25,274 nt of DNA, taken from the NCBI GenBank assembly GCA_900762945.1, contig CAAFIN010000342.1, positions 1-25,274 of the forward strand. Direction: 5' to 3'. How positions within the stretch are numbered: the first letter of the stretch is position 1; the number at the start of each line of letters is the position of its first letter. Below are positions 8,291 to 18,100 of the stretch, in pieces. This stretch comes from Clostridia bacterium (GTDB taxonomy: Bacteria > Bacillota > Clostridia > Christensenellales > Pumilibacteraceae). Under the pieces are notes generated by a model. It saw only the letters and a list, made by a program, of their open reading frames with translations. It was not told the DNA's origin and ran no database searches. The translations under genes and the position numbers were made by a program.

Positions 8291-10086
8291 CACTCGGTCA
8301 CCTCCACGACGTATTCTTTATAAACGTAGTTGTACTGGCTGTCGTAAACCATGATTTTCACTCTGTAAGTACCCTTCTCGGTCGCGATAAACGAATTCGC
8401 GTTCTTCACTACCTCGAGTACGTTGGACGGCGTGAGGTAAGTCGCGAGGATTTTAACTCCGTCTTTGCCGTTGTTGTCGTCGTAAGTAATCTCGGGAAGC
8501 GCGATACTCTCGCCCGCTTTCGCTTTTTCGACCATAGTGCCGAAACTGACCGTGGGCGCTTGGTTGTCGCCGATCGTGTAAACGTAGGTTACCGGGGTGC
8601 GGCGGTTGTTCCAGTCTTTTGCGGTGTATTCCACGCGGAAGCGGCAGATCTCGTCGACCTTGATATACACGTCGGTCGAGCAATCGTAGTTTCTCAGCGG
8701 GTTGCCGTTTCCGTCGACGGGGATTTCCGCGGAAATGCTGTCGTCGGCGTTGAGTTTGTACACGTTGACGGTGACGGTGGCGTTGGGGTCGAGCACGTCG
8801 TAAGCGACGGCTTTGTTGATCTTGATCGTGTCGCCTTGCTCGTAGCGCACGCGCACTTCGTCCTTAAAGAAAACGTAGGGGCTGATGCTGTCCTTTCTCA
8901 CGCCCGCAAGCGGCTGATTGCCGAGGTGCGACAGCGAAACCGACGAGTAGCCGCGGACTTCGCCGAAGCGCACGGAGAACTTGACTATGCCGCTACTAAA
9001 ACCCGTGAACGTTCTGCCGTTAACGAAATTCTGCACGTAAGCGACGATGCCGTTCTCGTCGGATATCGACTTTTTGCTCGCGGAATACTCCAACGTGAAC
9101 GAGCCGCTCTCGAACGGCGCTTTCACGGTGTAAGCCTTGCTGCCCGAAACGCTGACTTTCGCGCCGTCGGTTCCTCCCGAAGAATAGGCGATCTCGACGC
9201 GCTCGTTCGGGTTTTCGTAGTCCTCGAGGCATACGATAAACTCGTCGAAGTTCGTCTTGCCCTCGTTCATTTTCCAGCGCAAGCGGAAGTTATTCGCGGG
9301 GATCGGATTGACGAATTTCATTTCCGAGCCGGTAGCGGAAGTATAAGCCGTGAGGTATGAGTTTTCCGTCTTTACCGCGTCGATCTTGTCGGTGACGAAC
9401 AGTTGGCTCATATCAAGCACGCCGTCCGATATCGTAATAAGCACGGGTACTTCGTAGCGGAGCGTGCGGCTGTCCGCCGCCGTTTTTCCGCCAAGGGTGT
9501 ATTCGATAACCGCTTTGTCGCCGCTGCGGGTGACTTCGGGCGTGATCTTGCCGTCCTTAACGGTTATTTCCGCTCCGTTTATACTCGCTTTGACGGTGTA
9601 CGCGGCTTCATTTCTCGTACCGTCTGCGCTATAGAGATAGGCTTCGGGCGCTTCGAGCGCGTAGTCCTCGCCGGATACGAACGCGTACGGGAACGACGGA
9701 GCGTACTTTACGACCGCCGAGTCGGAAGCTACCGCCAGTACGTAGTAGTACGACGAAAGCGAAGCGCCGTCCTTGTGTTTTACGAGCGTGACTTTGTACG
9801 TGCCGGGTCTTTCGGGAGTGAACTCGCCGTACGCGGTTTCGATTTCGGTATTGTCGCCGAGGTATCTTACCGAAACGTCCGACAGCGTAACGCCGTCCTC
9901 GTCAAAGCCGATAAGGTCTCGTACCGCTACGGTTTCGCCCGCCGTGACCGTATAGTCGGGCACGATCCCGTTTTCGGCGGCTCGGGAAGAACTCAGCCCC
10001 GCGGTCACGCCCAGCGCGACCCCGAACGCGAGAACTACAGCAAGCAGCGCGATAAGAATCAGATTTTTACGTTTGGATCGGGTCAT
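8290..10086 (-). CDS. Secreted or membrane-anchored multi-domain Ig-like protein
   Basis: I do not recognise a named family. The 598 residues start with a basic stretch and a hydrophobic segment (about 9-30), which could be a signal peptide or an N-terminal anchor; there is no lipobox and no LPXTG motif. Ig-like beta domains appear at about 42-118 and 125-217. A region at about 225-390 with FRLRWKMNEG and a LamG or concanavalin-like strand pattern may bind a ligand. Two more Ig-like domains follow (about 400-505 and 508-598), the last opening with DNQAPTVS, typical of cadherin-like and DUF5011-like repeats. It begins one base after the permease stop and overlaps the DUF4838 start (TGATG), so it is made together with the transporter and the putative hydrolase. 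A role in holding or presenting glycan to the DUF4838 enzyme or the binding protein is inference. Confidence 0.75.
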   Translation of the reverse strand: MTRSKRKNLILIALLAVVLAFGVALGVTAGLSSSRAAENGIVPDYTVTAGETVAVRDLIGFDEDGVTLSDVSVRYLGDNTEIETAYGEFTPERPGTYKVTLVKHKDGASLSSYYYVLAVASDSAVVKYAPSFPYAFVSGEDYALEAPEAYLYSADGTRNEAAYTVKASINGAEITVKDGKITPEVTRSGDKAVIEYTLGGKTAADSRTLRYEVPVLITISDGVLDMSQLFVTDKIDAVKTENSYLTAYTSATGSEMKFVNPIPANNFRLRWKMNEGKTNFDEFIVCLEDYENPNERVEIAYSSGGTDGAKVSVSGSKAYTVKAPFESGSFTLEYSASKKSISDENGIVAYVQNFVNGRTFTGFSSGIVKFSVRFGEVRGYSSVSLSHLGNQPLAGVRKDSISPYVFFKDEVRVRYEQGDTIKINKAVAYDVLDPNATVTVNVYKLNADDSISAEIPVDGNGNPLRNYDCSTDVYIKVDEICRFRVEYTAKDWNNRRTPVTYVYTIGDNQAPTVSFGTMVEKAKAGESIALPEITYDDNNGKDGVKILATYLTPSNVLEVVKNANSFIATEKGTYRVKIMVYDSQYNYVYKEYVVEVTE

Positions 10087-10087
10087 A

Positions 10088-11035
10088 TCAGCCTTTGATA
10101 CCTCCTACCGTGAGATTTCCGATAAATTTGTCTTTGAAGATAATGAACACGATTATCATGGGAAGCATAACCAAGATACTGCCCGCCATGACGATGGACA
10201 CGGAACTCGCGCCCTCTTCGCCGATGTTGGAGAACTGGAACAAGCCGTACGCCACCGTCGCCCACGAGGGGATATACAGCATCGGGGTCTGATAGTCGTT
10301 CCAGAATCCTATAAACACCATGATCGCGACGGCGAATATCGTGGATTTTACGAGCGGAAGCATGATCCGCACCATGACGGTGAAGTGTCCCGCGCCGTCT
10401 ACGAACGCCGCTTCGGCGTACTCCCACGACAGACTCTTGAACACCGCGTAGAACACGAGGAAGTACATACCCAAGAAGTTCGCTTTCAGTATGAACATAC
10501 CCCACATATGGTCGTAAAACCCTAGCGTTTTGACGAGTTGGAGTTCGGACGGAAGCGAACCTACGATAGGCAGGATCATCGCGACGATTACGATCGTGTG
10601 AATGATTTTATTGAGCCGGAATTTGTATTTCGCCGTAAGGTAAGCGACTATGCACGGAGTCATGGTCGCGGCGATCGTACAGCCGAGCGAGTACAAAAGC
10701 GAGTTGAGGAACATTTCGTCCATATACACCCAGCGTTTGGTCGCGGTCTGCACTCGTATCGTGTCGAACAGTATCGAGTAGTTCGACCACTTCCACTCTT
10801 TCGGCAGCCCGAACGGGTTCATGATATAGTCGAACGTGTCTTTGAACGAGGTCATCAGACACCACAGAAACATAAGTATCAGTAGCACCGAGTACAGAAT
10901 CAGCAGTACCGTAAGCGCCCACGAAAACGCGTTGGACGTGTTGCCTTTGATCTTGTTACGCTTCGGGTATCGGACGAATTTCACTTCGTTTTCGCTGAGA
11001 ACGCCGTCGTTTATAATGTTTTGATTATTACTCAT
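10088..11035 (-). CDS. Carbohydrate ABC transporter permease, LplC/MalG-like
   Basis: This is the second inner-membrane subunit of a CUT1-family sugar importer. The 315-residue protein has about six hydrophobic segments (near 38-60, 110-135, 143-165, 180-200, 230-245 and 280-300). The EAA loop that contacts the ATPase is at 206-228, reading YAEAAFVDGAG then LPL. The N-terminus carries a 35-residue cytoplasmic extension and the C-terminus ends in the usual GGIKG. The start has a near-perfect AAAGGAGG site 7 bases upstream, 13 bases after the partner permease gene. It is most like the LplC branch that works with large binding proteins in Bacillota. No ATPase gene is nearby, so a shared MsmX-type ATPase elsewhere in the genome is expected. 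Confidence 0.94.
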   Translation of the reverse strand: MSNNQNIINDGVLSENEVKFVRYPKRNKIKGNTSNAFSWALTVLLILYSVLLILMFLWCLMTSFKDTFDYIMNPFGLPKEWKWSNYSILFDTIRVQTATKRWVYMDEMFLNSLLYSLGCTIAATMTPCIVAYLTAKYKFRLNKIIHTIVIVAMILPIVGSLPSELQLVKTLGFYDHMWGMFILKANFLGMYFLVFYAVFKSLSWEYAEAAFVDGAGHFTVMVRIMLPLVKSTIFAVAIMVFIGFWNDYQTPMLYIPSWATVAYGLFQFSNIGEEGASSVSIVMAGSILVMLPMIIVFIIFKDKFIGNLTVGGIKG

Positions 11036-11048
11036 TACGCGTCCTCCT

Positions 11049-12110
11049 TTAGTATTCCACCGTGGGACCGTATTTCTCGAGCAAATGTTTTACGAGAAGC
11101 GTGACGGGAACGGCAATGAACGTGAAGATTATACCGGCAGCGGCGGCGTAGGGGTACTCCGCCATGGTCGAACGTCCCGCGATTACTTTGCCGAAGAGGA
11201 AGTAACCGAACGTGGTGATATCCGTACCCGCTCCCGTACCGTAGAACGTATACACGTTTGCCTGGTTGGTGAAGATTCCCGCGACGCCCACGACCAAAAA
11301 CGTCGTTATCGTCGGGAAAATCATGGGAATTACTATCTTGAACAGTTCCTGAGTGTAACTCACGCCTTCGATACGCGCGTATTCGGTGAGCGACGGCGGT
11401 ATGCGCGTCATCGCGCTCGTATACATAATTACATTCGCGCCGAAGGATATGAACAGGTTATAGAAGATTATCCACCCGAAACGCGTGGAAGCCGTGGAAA
11501 GCGGCGGCTTGATCTTGACACCGAACAGTTTCTGTATAGCGCCCGGGAAGCCCACGTCCGCAAAGTACTTGTACATAAGCACCATCGCGACCGACGAGAT
11601 TATCGACGGCAGAAACAGAAGCACTTTGAACGCGCCGGTAAGCGGAAAGCCCTTGTACAGATAGAACGAGAACAGTATCGCCAGCGGCACGCCGACGAAC
11701 AAACCGCAGCCGTAGACGATCAGCGAGTTGAGCGCTATCTGTTTGAGGTTAGGTCCGGTGAAGAAGTCTATGAAGAACTGCGAGTAGTTTTTCAGTCCTA
11801 CCCAGATATAGCCGCTTTGCCCGCCCGTGACGCGGTATTCTTTGAACGACAGCAGTATCGAGTTGAAGTTGACCGCCACGTAGAACACGAGGAACTGCAG
11901 AAGCGGGAACGCGATAAGCGAGTAATAGAAGATCGCTTCTTTCCGTCTGCGCGCTTTGGCGGTGGATTGTTTAGTTTTACCGGGGAATTTTTCTTTTACG
12001 CGGACCTTGAGGTCGTAGATGCGTTTGCCGATAAAACTCCCCGCCTTTTTCAAGGGAGAAAACAGAACGTCTATTATAGTTTTATCGTCGTCGTGTATTC
12101 GTTTTCCCAT
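11049..12110 (-). CDS. Carbohydrate ABC transporter permease, LplB/MalF-like
   Basis: This is the first inner-membrane subunit of the same CUT1-type importer. The 353 residues start with a basic cytoplasmic region of about 58 residues, longer than in most LplB-like permeases, then about six hydrophobic segments (near 60-82, 125-150, 160-180, 212-232, 265-282 and 322-342). The EAA loop lies at 243-265, reading YARIEGVSYTQELFKIVIPM. It starts 46 bases after the binding-protein stop with GGAGG before the ATG, and pairs with the LplC-like gene 13 bases downstream. It should form a heterodimer with that permease and accept substrate from the solute-binding lipoprotein. The transported sugar is unknown. 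Confidence 0.94.
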   Translation of the reverse strand: MGKRIHDDDKTIIDVLFSPLKKAGSFIGKRIYDLKVRVKEKFPGKTKQSTAKARRRKEAIFYYSLIAFPLLQFLVFYVAVNFNSILLSFKEYRVTGGQSGYIWVGLKNYSQFFIDFFTGPNLKQIALNSLIVYGCGLFVGVPLAILFSFYLYKGFPLTGAFKVLLFLPSIISSVAMVLMYKYFADVGFPGAIQKLFGVKIKPPLSTASTRFGWIIFYNLFISFGANVIMYTSAMTRIPPSLTEYARIEGVSYTQELFKIVIPMIFPTITTFLVVGVAGIFTNQANVYTFYGTGAGTDITTFGYFLFGKVIAGRSTMAEYPYAAAAGIIFTFIAVPVTLLVKHLLEKYGPTVEY

Positions 12111-12156
12111 AACGTCCTCCGTTTCGGGAGCGGCAAAGTCGCCGCGCTGAAGTCAG

Positions 12157-13854
12157 TTAGTTTATTTTCGACAGATAAGTCGTCCATTTGGTCTTGTACG
12201 CGGGATACAGTTTTTCGAAGTATTCTTTCGCCGTGAGGCTCGTGTCGGCGAAGATCGCCGCTACCGAGTTGCCCTCGGGAATGGTGAACGCCCAGTTGTA
12301 GGGATGGAACTCGGCGAAGTTATTGAGGAACACTGCGTTTCCGGAGTACGGATATACTACGTCAACGTTGTTGTTCGGGTCTTTAATGGCGTACATTTCC
12401 TTGCCGAAGTACGTCAGTTTCGCCTGATTTTCCGCGCTGATCTCGTAGTTGAACGGCTTCATCATATTAGTGTTGACCGAGAAGTCCTGAAGCATCGCGT
12501 CGGTGTGGCAGTACTGGAGGAAGAGTTTTGCGAGTTGCAGTCTTGCGCCGGTGCTTCTGCCGCTGACGAAGCACAGCGAGTCGTTGATCGACACGAGCGT
12601 GCGCTTGTCGCCGAGTTTAGAGTCGTCGGCTTTGGGAAACGGCATGAAACCGAAACGCAGATCGGCTTTGTTGTAGCCGCGGTTGGCGAGGTTGGTGAAC
12701 GAGCCGATGGATTCGGCTTCGCGCTCCCACCAGTTACCGTCGACGAGCATACCCACGCGGTTGGAACTGTCCACGATGCCCGAAAGGAAGGTCGCCTGAG
12801 CGCTGGTGTTACTCATGGACGGCGAGAACGAAAGGTCGTGATAGAAACGGTCGGTTTCGTCCGCGGGACGCATGATGTTCTCCCAGAACTTGAGCACTTC
12901 GTACTTGCCGCGCTGTTTCTGCACGTCCACGCCGTTCTGATTCGTAATCGTCGTAGGGTTCTCGAGCGTGACGACGCCGTTAGCGTCGATGGACTTTACA
13001 AGGTCGTTAGCCGTGCCGTCGAACGAGAAGTTGAGGTAGAACTGATCTCTGCCTTCGTAGTCCGCCCACATCTGATAAGCGGCGTAAGAAGTCACGTAGG
13101 AGTACATGCCCGGCCAGATGAACGGCGTGATGCCGAGGTCAACCATGCGTTCGCACAGTTTGTAAAAGTCGTCGTAGGTCGCGGGCAGTCCGTCGTCGCG
13201 CGTGCCTTCGATATTGTCGGGACCTTTGCTGCGTTTGTCGGAGAGGTCGGAAATGAACATATCCTCGAGGTATTCCTCGTCGCGGTAGCCGTCCTTGAAG
13301 TACAGGAATTCGTCCTCGAACAGTTGCACGTTGTAGATAAAGCCCATATAGCCCTCGTACCAGGGGAGCGCGTAATACTTGCCGTCCTCGGTTTTGTAGA
13401 AGTCGATAAGCGCCTGATCCATTTTGCTCTCGATCGTCTTTTCTTCGCCGAACTCGGTGGGCTTTCCGGTGACTATGTCGGTAATGTCCGCCGCGCCGCC
13501 TTGCGAGATAATATCGTAGTAATAGACGGCTTCGGTGAAGTACACGTCGTTGTTGTTGCTTTTAAGCCCCGCAAGCAAGGTATCGCCCGCGGTGTTGCTC
13601 TTGTTGGTTTCGGGTACGATCTGAACGCCCTTTTTGCCGTCCTCGAACGAGGTTTCGGCGTACTTCGCCTCGAAGCCGCGTACCGCCGCGGTGAACCACT
13701 CGGTACCCACGCCGCCAGAATAAACGCTGACGTAAAGTTGGGTCTGCGATTCGTTGATCTTCACGCCGCCGGGATCGCGGTGTCCTCTGCACGCGACTAC
13801 CGGCAAAGCCGTCGCTATCGCGAGTAAAACGCATATTGCTTTTTTAAGTTTCAT
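12157..13854 (-). CDS. Extracellular sugar-binding lipoprotein of the ABC importer (LplA-like)
   Basis: This is the substrate receptor of the ABC importer. The 565-residue protein has a lipoprotein signal (MKLKKAICVLLAIATALPVV, then Ala-Cys22) and the family 1 solute-binding layout: an N-terminal lobe with LYVSVYSGGVG, then YYALPWYEGYMGFIYNV and, in the middle, a glycan-facing region rich in Trp and Tyr. It is larger than MalE-type proteins and near the size of LplA-type binding proteins. The same frame is open a further 146 codons upstream, but that part lies inside the oxidoreductase gene and has no protein character; GGAGGT sits 4 bases before the ATG used here. It is 23 bases downstream of the oxidoreductase and 46 bases upstream of the first permease. 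The ligand is inferred to be an oligosaccharide. Confidence 0.92.
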   Translation of the reverse strand: MKLKKAICVLLAIATALPVVACRGHRDPGGVKINESQTQLYVSVYSGGVGTEWFTAAVRGFEAKYAETSFEDGKKGVQIVPETNKSNTAGDTLLAGLKSNNNDVYFTEAVYYYDIISQGGAADITDIVTGKPTEFGEEKTIESKMDQALIDFYKTEDGKYYALPWYEGYMGFIYNVQLFEDEFLYFKDGYRDEEYLEDMFISDLSDKRSKGPDNIEGTRDDGLPATYDDFYKLCERMVDLGITPFIWPGMYSYVTSYAAYQMWADYEGRDQFYLNFSFDGTANDLVKSIDANGVVTLENPTTITNQNGVDVQKQRGKYEVLKFWENIMRPADETDRFYHDLSFSPSMSNTSAQATFLSGIVDSSNRVGMLVDGNWWEREAESIGSFTNLANRGYNKADLRFGFMPFPKADDSKLGDKRTLVSINDSLCFVSGRSTGARLQLAKLFLQYCHTDAMLQDFSVNTNMMKPFNYEISAENQAKLTYFGKEMYAIKDPNNNVDVVYPYSGNAVFLNNFAEFHPYNWAFTIPEGNSVAAIFADTSLTAKEYFEKLYPAYKTKWTTYLSKIN

Positions 13855-13877
13855 AATTACCTCCGTAGTTGTATAGC

Positions 13878-15119
13878 TTAGCGGATTTCCACCGATTTGC
13901 CGTTGTCGTGACGGCTCTCCTCGGCGGCGAACGCTATTTTGTGACTGATAATCGAATCTTCTATCGTGGACAGCATACCGTCGTCCACTCCGTCGCGGAC
14001 GTAGCCGACGAAACTCTTTATTATGTTCTCGTCGCCGCCGCCGTGACCCGAAACCGCGCTGTCCTCCGTCAGATCGAACAGTTGCTCGGGCTGCTGGAAC
14101 GGCTTGTATTTGACGTACACTTTTTCCGCGCCCATAAAGCCGTAAATCTCGCCGCGGGTCGCGTGGATCGTGATTTCGCGTCTGCCGCCAGACGAGAAGC
14201 CGGACATTATCGTCTGCACGAGCACTCCGTCCTCGCAGTACATATTCACGATTTGATCGGTCATCACGTCGTTGCCGCCGAAGTACGCGCATTTCGAGAA
14301 CGGATTAGACTTGTCGGACAGTATTTTTTCTACGCCCTCGTCGGTCATCTCCATTTCGGGATAGTAGCCCTTCAGCCACAGCGGCTGATTGCACATAATG
14401 CGTATGCCGCTGTACTCGCACGTTCTTGCGCGCGGACAGTCGATACAGTACTCGGTAGAGTCCGCGGGCTTGTTCTCGGCAAGGTACTCGTTAAGGCTTG
14501 CGAACGACGAAACGCGCTTGCATTTCTTGCCGGTCAGCCAACCGATGATATCAAAGTCGTGACAGCACTTTTGCAAAATTATCGGGCTGGAAGTTTCCTC
14601 GTTGTGCCAGTTGCCGTGCAGAAAACTCAGCCAGTAATGCACGAAATCGACGTCCTCGGACTCGCTCACCGAAGTGATTTTTCCGATCTCGCCCTTTCCC
14701 AGCAATTCCTTGATCTTGCGGAAGAACGCGGTGTATCGCAGGACGTGGCACACGAGGATCTTGTTGCCGTGTTTCTCGGCGATGCGCTCGATCTCCACGC
14801 AGTCGGCATAGGAAGTCGCAATGGGTTTTTCCAGCAGTATATCGTATCCCAGCGTGAGCGCGCGTCCCGCGTGACGGACGTGAAGTTTATCCATCGTCGC
14901 GATCACGCACGCTTCTCCTCTGCGACTCTTGAAAAACTCTTCTTCCGAAGTAAAACACTGCTCGTCGGCGAGGTTGTACTTCTCTTTCGCGCGGTTCACC
15001 GCCTCGGTGCTCATGTCGCACACGGCGGAGATCTTCACTCCGTCGGTTTTATAGAGGAGATCGGCGTACACGCTGCCGCGGTTGCCGTATCCTAATATTG
15101 CACAATTTAACGTTTTCAA
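13878..15119 (-). CDS. Gfo/Idh/MocA-family NAD(P)-dependent oxidoreductase with cysteine cluster
   Basis: Members of this family oxidise, reduce or epimerise sugars, and one branch (GH109) uses bound NAD to cleave glycosides. The 413-residue protein has an N-terminal Rossmann fold with GYGNRG (10-15), the EKP motif in LLEKPI (95-100) and a catalytic-type KCCHDFD (184-190) with His187. Residues 225-243 hold four cysteines (CIDCP, then TC and MC), a pattern that suggests a metal site and is seen in a subset of the family. There is no signal peptide. The start is TTG with GAGGAG 7 bases upstream in a purine-rich spacer of 36 bases after the large lipoprotein gene; no ATG lies in a better position. 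It is the first of the tightly packed transporter genes. A role in catabolism of an imported sugar is likely, but the exact substrate is unknown. Confidence 0.9.
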   Translation of the reverse strand: MKTLNCAILGYGNRGSVYADLLYKTDGVKISAVCDMSTEAVNRAKEKYNLADEQCFTSEEEFFKSRRGEACVIATMDKLHVRHAGRALTLGYDILLEKPIATSYADCVEIERIAEKHGNKILVCHVLRYTAFFRKIKELLGKGEIGKITSVSESEDVDFVHYWLSFLHGNWHNEETSSPIILQKCCHDFDIIGWLTGKKCKRVSSFASLNEYLAENKPADSTEYCIDCPRARTCEYSGIRIMCNQPLWLKGYYPEMEMTDEGVEKILSDKSNPFSKCAYFGGNDVMTDQIVNMYCEDGVLVQTIMSGFSSGGRREITIHATRGEIYGFMGAEKVYVKYKPFQQPEQLFDLTEDSAVSGHGGGDENIIKSFVGYVRDGVDDGMLSTIEDSIISHKIAFAAEESRHDNGKSVEIR

Positions 15120-15155
15120 GCTCTTGCTCCTCTTCTTTTCTTCTTTCTTGTCTTG

Positions 15156-18100
15156 CTATTCGCTTATCGTCAGCGTTCCGCGATAGGTCGCGAACAACTC
15201 GCCGCACATGGCGATGATTCGTATATCGACTTTGCCCGCGAAATCGAACGTGCAGGTGATATCCTCGCCGTCATAAGCGTCCGCGCTGTACAGCGTGATC
15301 CACTCGGTTTCGCCCGGTTTTCTGTACGAAATCACGAGATTTTCGTCGATAAAGCCGCTGGGCGACGCGTAGGACAATGTGTATTCCTGTCCTTTCACCG
15401 CCGGCAGTATCGTGAGGTCGTTGAAGTTAGACGTGTCGGTATCGCTGAAACGGATCGAGTCGAAGTACACGGTCGAGTCGAAATCGGGACTGTCGACGGT
15501 GCAGCCTTCGGTGTGGAAGGTGAACGCGCGGATCGAGCCCGCGAGCGCCGGGGTGAACTCTACGTAGGTTTCGAGGTTTCCGTAAAGTCTTAGTCTGCCC
15601 TCATAGAGGTTGACGCCCTCTTCGATGATAAACTCGTCCATATAGTACCAGATATATTTCTCTTTCGCGCTGTCATAGGCTTCGAACGCAAGGAACGACG
15701 GGTTCGCAAACGTGCGGTCGGATTTTATCCAGACGCTGATCTTGTCGGTGCCCTGCGGGACGGAATACAGTCCCTCGGGATACTTGAATCCGTACCAGGC
15801 GTCCGAACGGAAATTGACTTTCAGCGAGTGCGTGCCGTCGTATGCCCAGTCCTCGCTGAGGTCGGGCAGGAAGTGCGGGGTATCGTAATAGGTCTCCACC
15901 CAGCCGCCTCTTCCGTCGGGTTCGAAGTCGATGAACACGCCAGCCTGATAGACGGTAATTTCGTAGTCGCGAGAGCCTTTTATATCGCCCTTGGTCGCCT
16001 CGTAGCGGATAACGTATTCGCCGGCGGCGTTGACGTTAAAGACGTATTTGCCCAGTTTTTTCTTCATCTCGGTGAACGCGGACGAGCCTTTCTTCGCGTA
16101 AGAGATCTTCACGGTCGCGCCGTCGATATTCTCTTCGCTCGTAAGCGCCGGAGTTGCGAACTCGTACTCGCTGCCGGTGACGAATTCTGCGGGCAAAGTC
16201 GCGTCGATCGCGATCGTGCCGAACGCGTAGTCGAACTTAGCCGAGTGTACCGCGTACTTGTTTTTCAGCGTGATCGTGACGGAGTAAATACCTCTTTCGG
16301 TAAGCGTGAGTTTAAGCGCGCCGTCAGAGGGCTGAACCGTCGTCGCTACGCCGTCCTTTTCGACCTCTACGATCATTTCGATCGCTTCGATTTCCTCCGC
16401 GGTTAAGTATTCGCTGGTGATTTCGGGGCGGGTGAACGTGTATTCGGTATTGAACGCGAGGTCGGGACGGGTAATGACCGCGCTGAACTCGGTGTGCGGG
16501 TGGAACACTACCGCGTCGAGATAGAACGGTTTATTGAGGTCGTCGGCGTTGGGATTGAACGCGAATTGTTTGATCGTGCCGAATGTTTTCGCTGCACTTA
16601 CGCTCACCTTCACGGTGTAACTGTGTACTCCCGCTTTTATCATAAAGCCTTCGGCATAATAATCGCCGTTGTCGGTATCCACCCACCACGTGACGGGCTT
16701 GGTATAGTCGCTGCCCGCGCGGATAACGAACGTAACGGAATTCGAGCCGGTCGGCACCGAAAGGTTGATATCCTTGAATCCGTACCATTGCGAATTCGTG
16801 GAAACGTTGAAGTAAGTCGAGTATTTGCCGTCGTAAGCCCATTCGTCGGTGACGGGAACGTAACCCGCGAGGTTGGGATTTTCGGTGTAGGAAGCGCCGT
16901 AACCGCGATGTTCGCCCACTCCCTCGAAGTCGAGCGCCATGTCGGGTTCGCGGACGTACAGCGTTTCGGTGAGTTCGCCCCACTTGCCGTCGCCCTGAAC
17001 TTTTATATAAACTTCGTAATAGCCGATTTTCCCGGGAGTAAACTCGAATTTATCGCCGTTCTTTACCGCGGTAATTTTCTCGCCGTCGGGATCGGTGACG
17101 GAAACGGTGACTTCGTCGCCCGCTTCGCCGCCCGCAACGTCCGAAATCTGCACGGTTTCGCCGATAACGCCCGCCGTCGGTACCGTGGCGGTAAGGTCGT
17201 ACTTAGCCACGTTGGCGGTGATTACGCGCTCGGCAACGCTGCCCTCGCACTCGAAAACGTAGCGGAAGCGGTAGGTTCCGGTAGCGGCGATCATCGTGAA
17301 AGCACCGGAAGCGTTCTTTTCGATTTCGATCTCTTCTTCGCCGTCGCGGCTTGCAAAAAGCTTCATCGTACCGCCGCTAAGAGCCGTTTCGTCGTAGATC
17401 GACGAGGTAACCGCAGGTACGGGCAAAGTCAGGGTATCGCCGTTACTCAGCGCGCTGCCGTTAATAGTTACCGCTTCCAGCGAAAGCACGTTGCTCACGT
17501 CGTAAGTACCGAACTCGACCGAATCGATATAGAAAGTACTGCGTACGGAGTGAGTGCGGAATTCTCTTATTACGCCGAAGGGCTTGTTGAACTTAAGATA
17601 ATATTTGTGTGCGCCTTTCTTCACCGTGAAATTCACGATGCTGTAGTTCGTTTCGTCGGTGTAAATACAAAATTCGGTGTTCGTATATTCTTCTTTGCTG
17701 TAAATATAGCAAACCATGGTGTCGACTTCCGCGTCCAGAGTCAGCGGACGATTGTAAATCATGCCCGCCCAGAACGCATTACTCGTCTGCTTCAGCGAGT
17801 ATCTGCCGTCGTGCGCCCAGTCGCCGCTGACCTCCAGCATAGCCGCGCCGCCGCCGTTATCCGACCACTGTCTGTCCGCCATGCCGTAGTGCGTGCCGTC
17901 TACGCCCTCGAAGTCCATCACGATTCCCGCTTTTCTCGCGTAGGCTTCGTGAATATAGTCAAGCGTTTTGCCCGCCGCGGTGACGGTGTATTTTACTTCG
18001 TAATAACCCGGCTCAGGACAAACGAACTTGCCGTTAGTCGCCGCCGTGAATTCTTCGTCGCCGGATCTGCGGTAAGAAATCGCGGGTTCGCCGCTCACGT

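Noticed and set aside
8291..8293. GTG start for the DUF4838 gene
   Set aside because: The ATG three bases later gives a TGATG overlap identical in form to the next junction and better spacing to GGAGGTG.
13855..14292. 146-codon upstream extension of the solute-binding protein frame
   Set aside because: It runs inside the oxidoreductase gene in another frame and is Arg-rich without protein character. The internal ATG at 13854 has a good ribosome binding site and starts a perfect lipoprotein signal.
12304..15095. Long plus-strand open frames (507 and 408 codons)
   Set aside because: They oppose the binding-protein and oxidoreductase genes, have no ribosome binding site and show no known domain.
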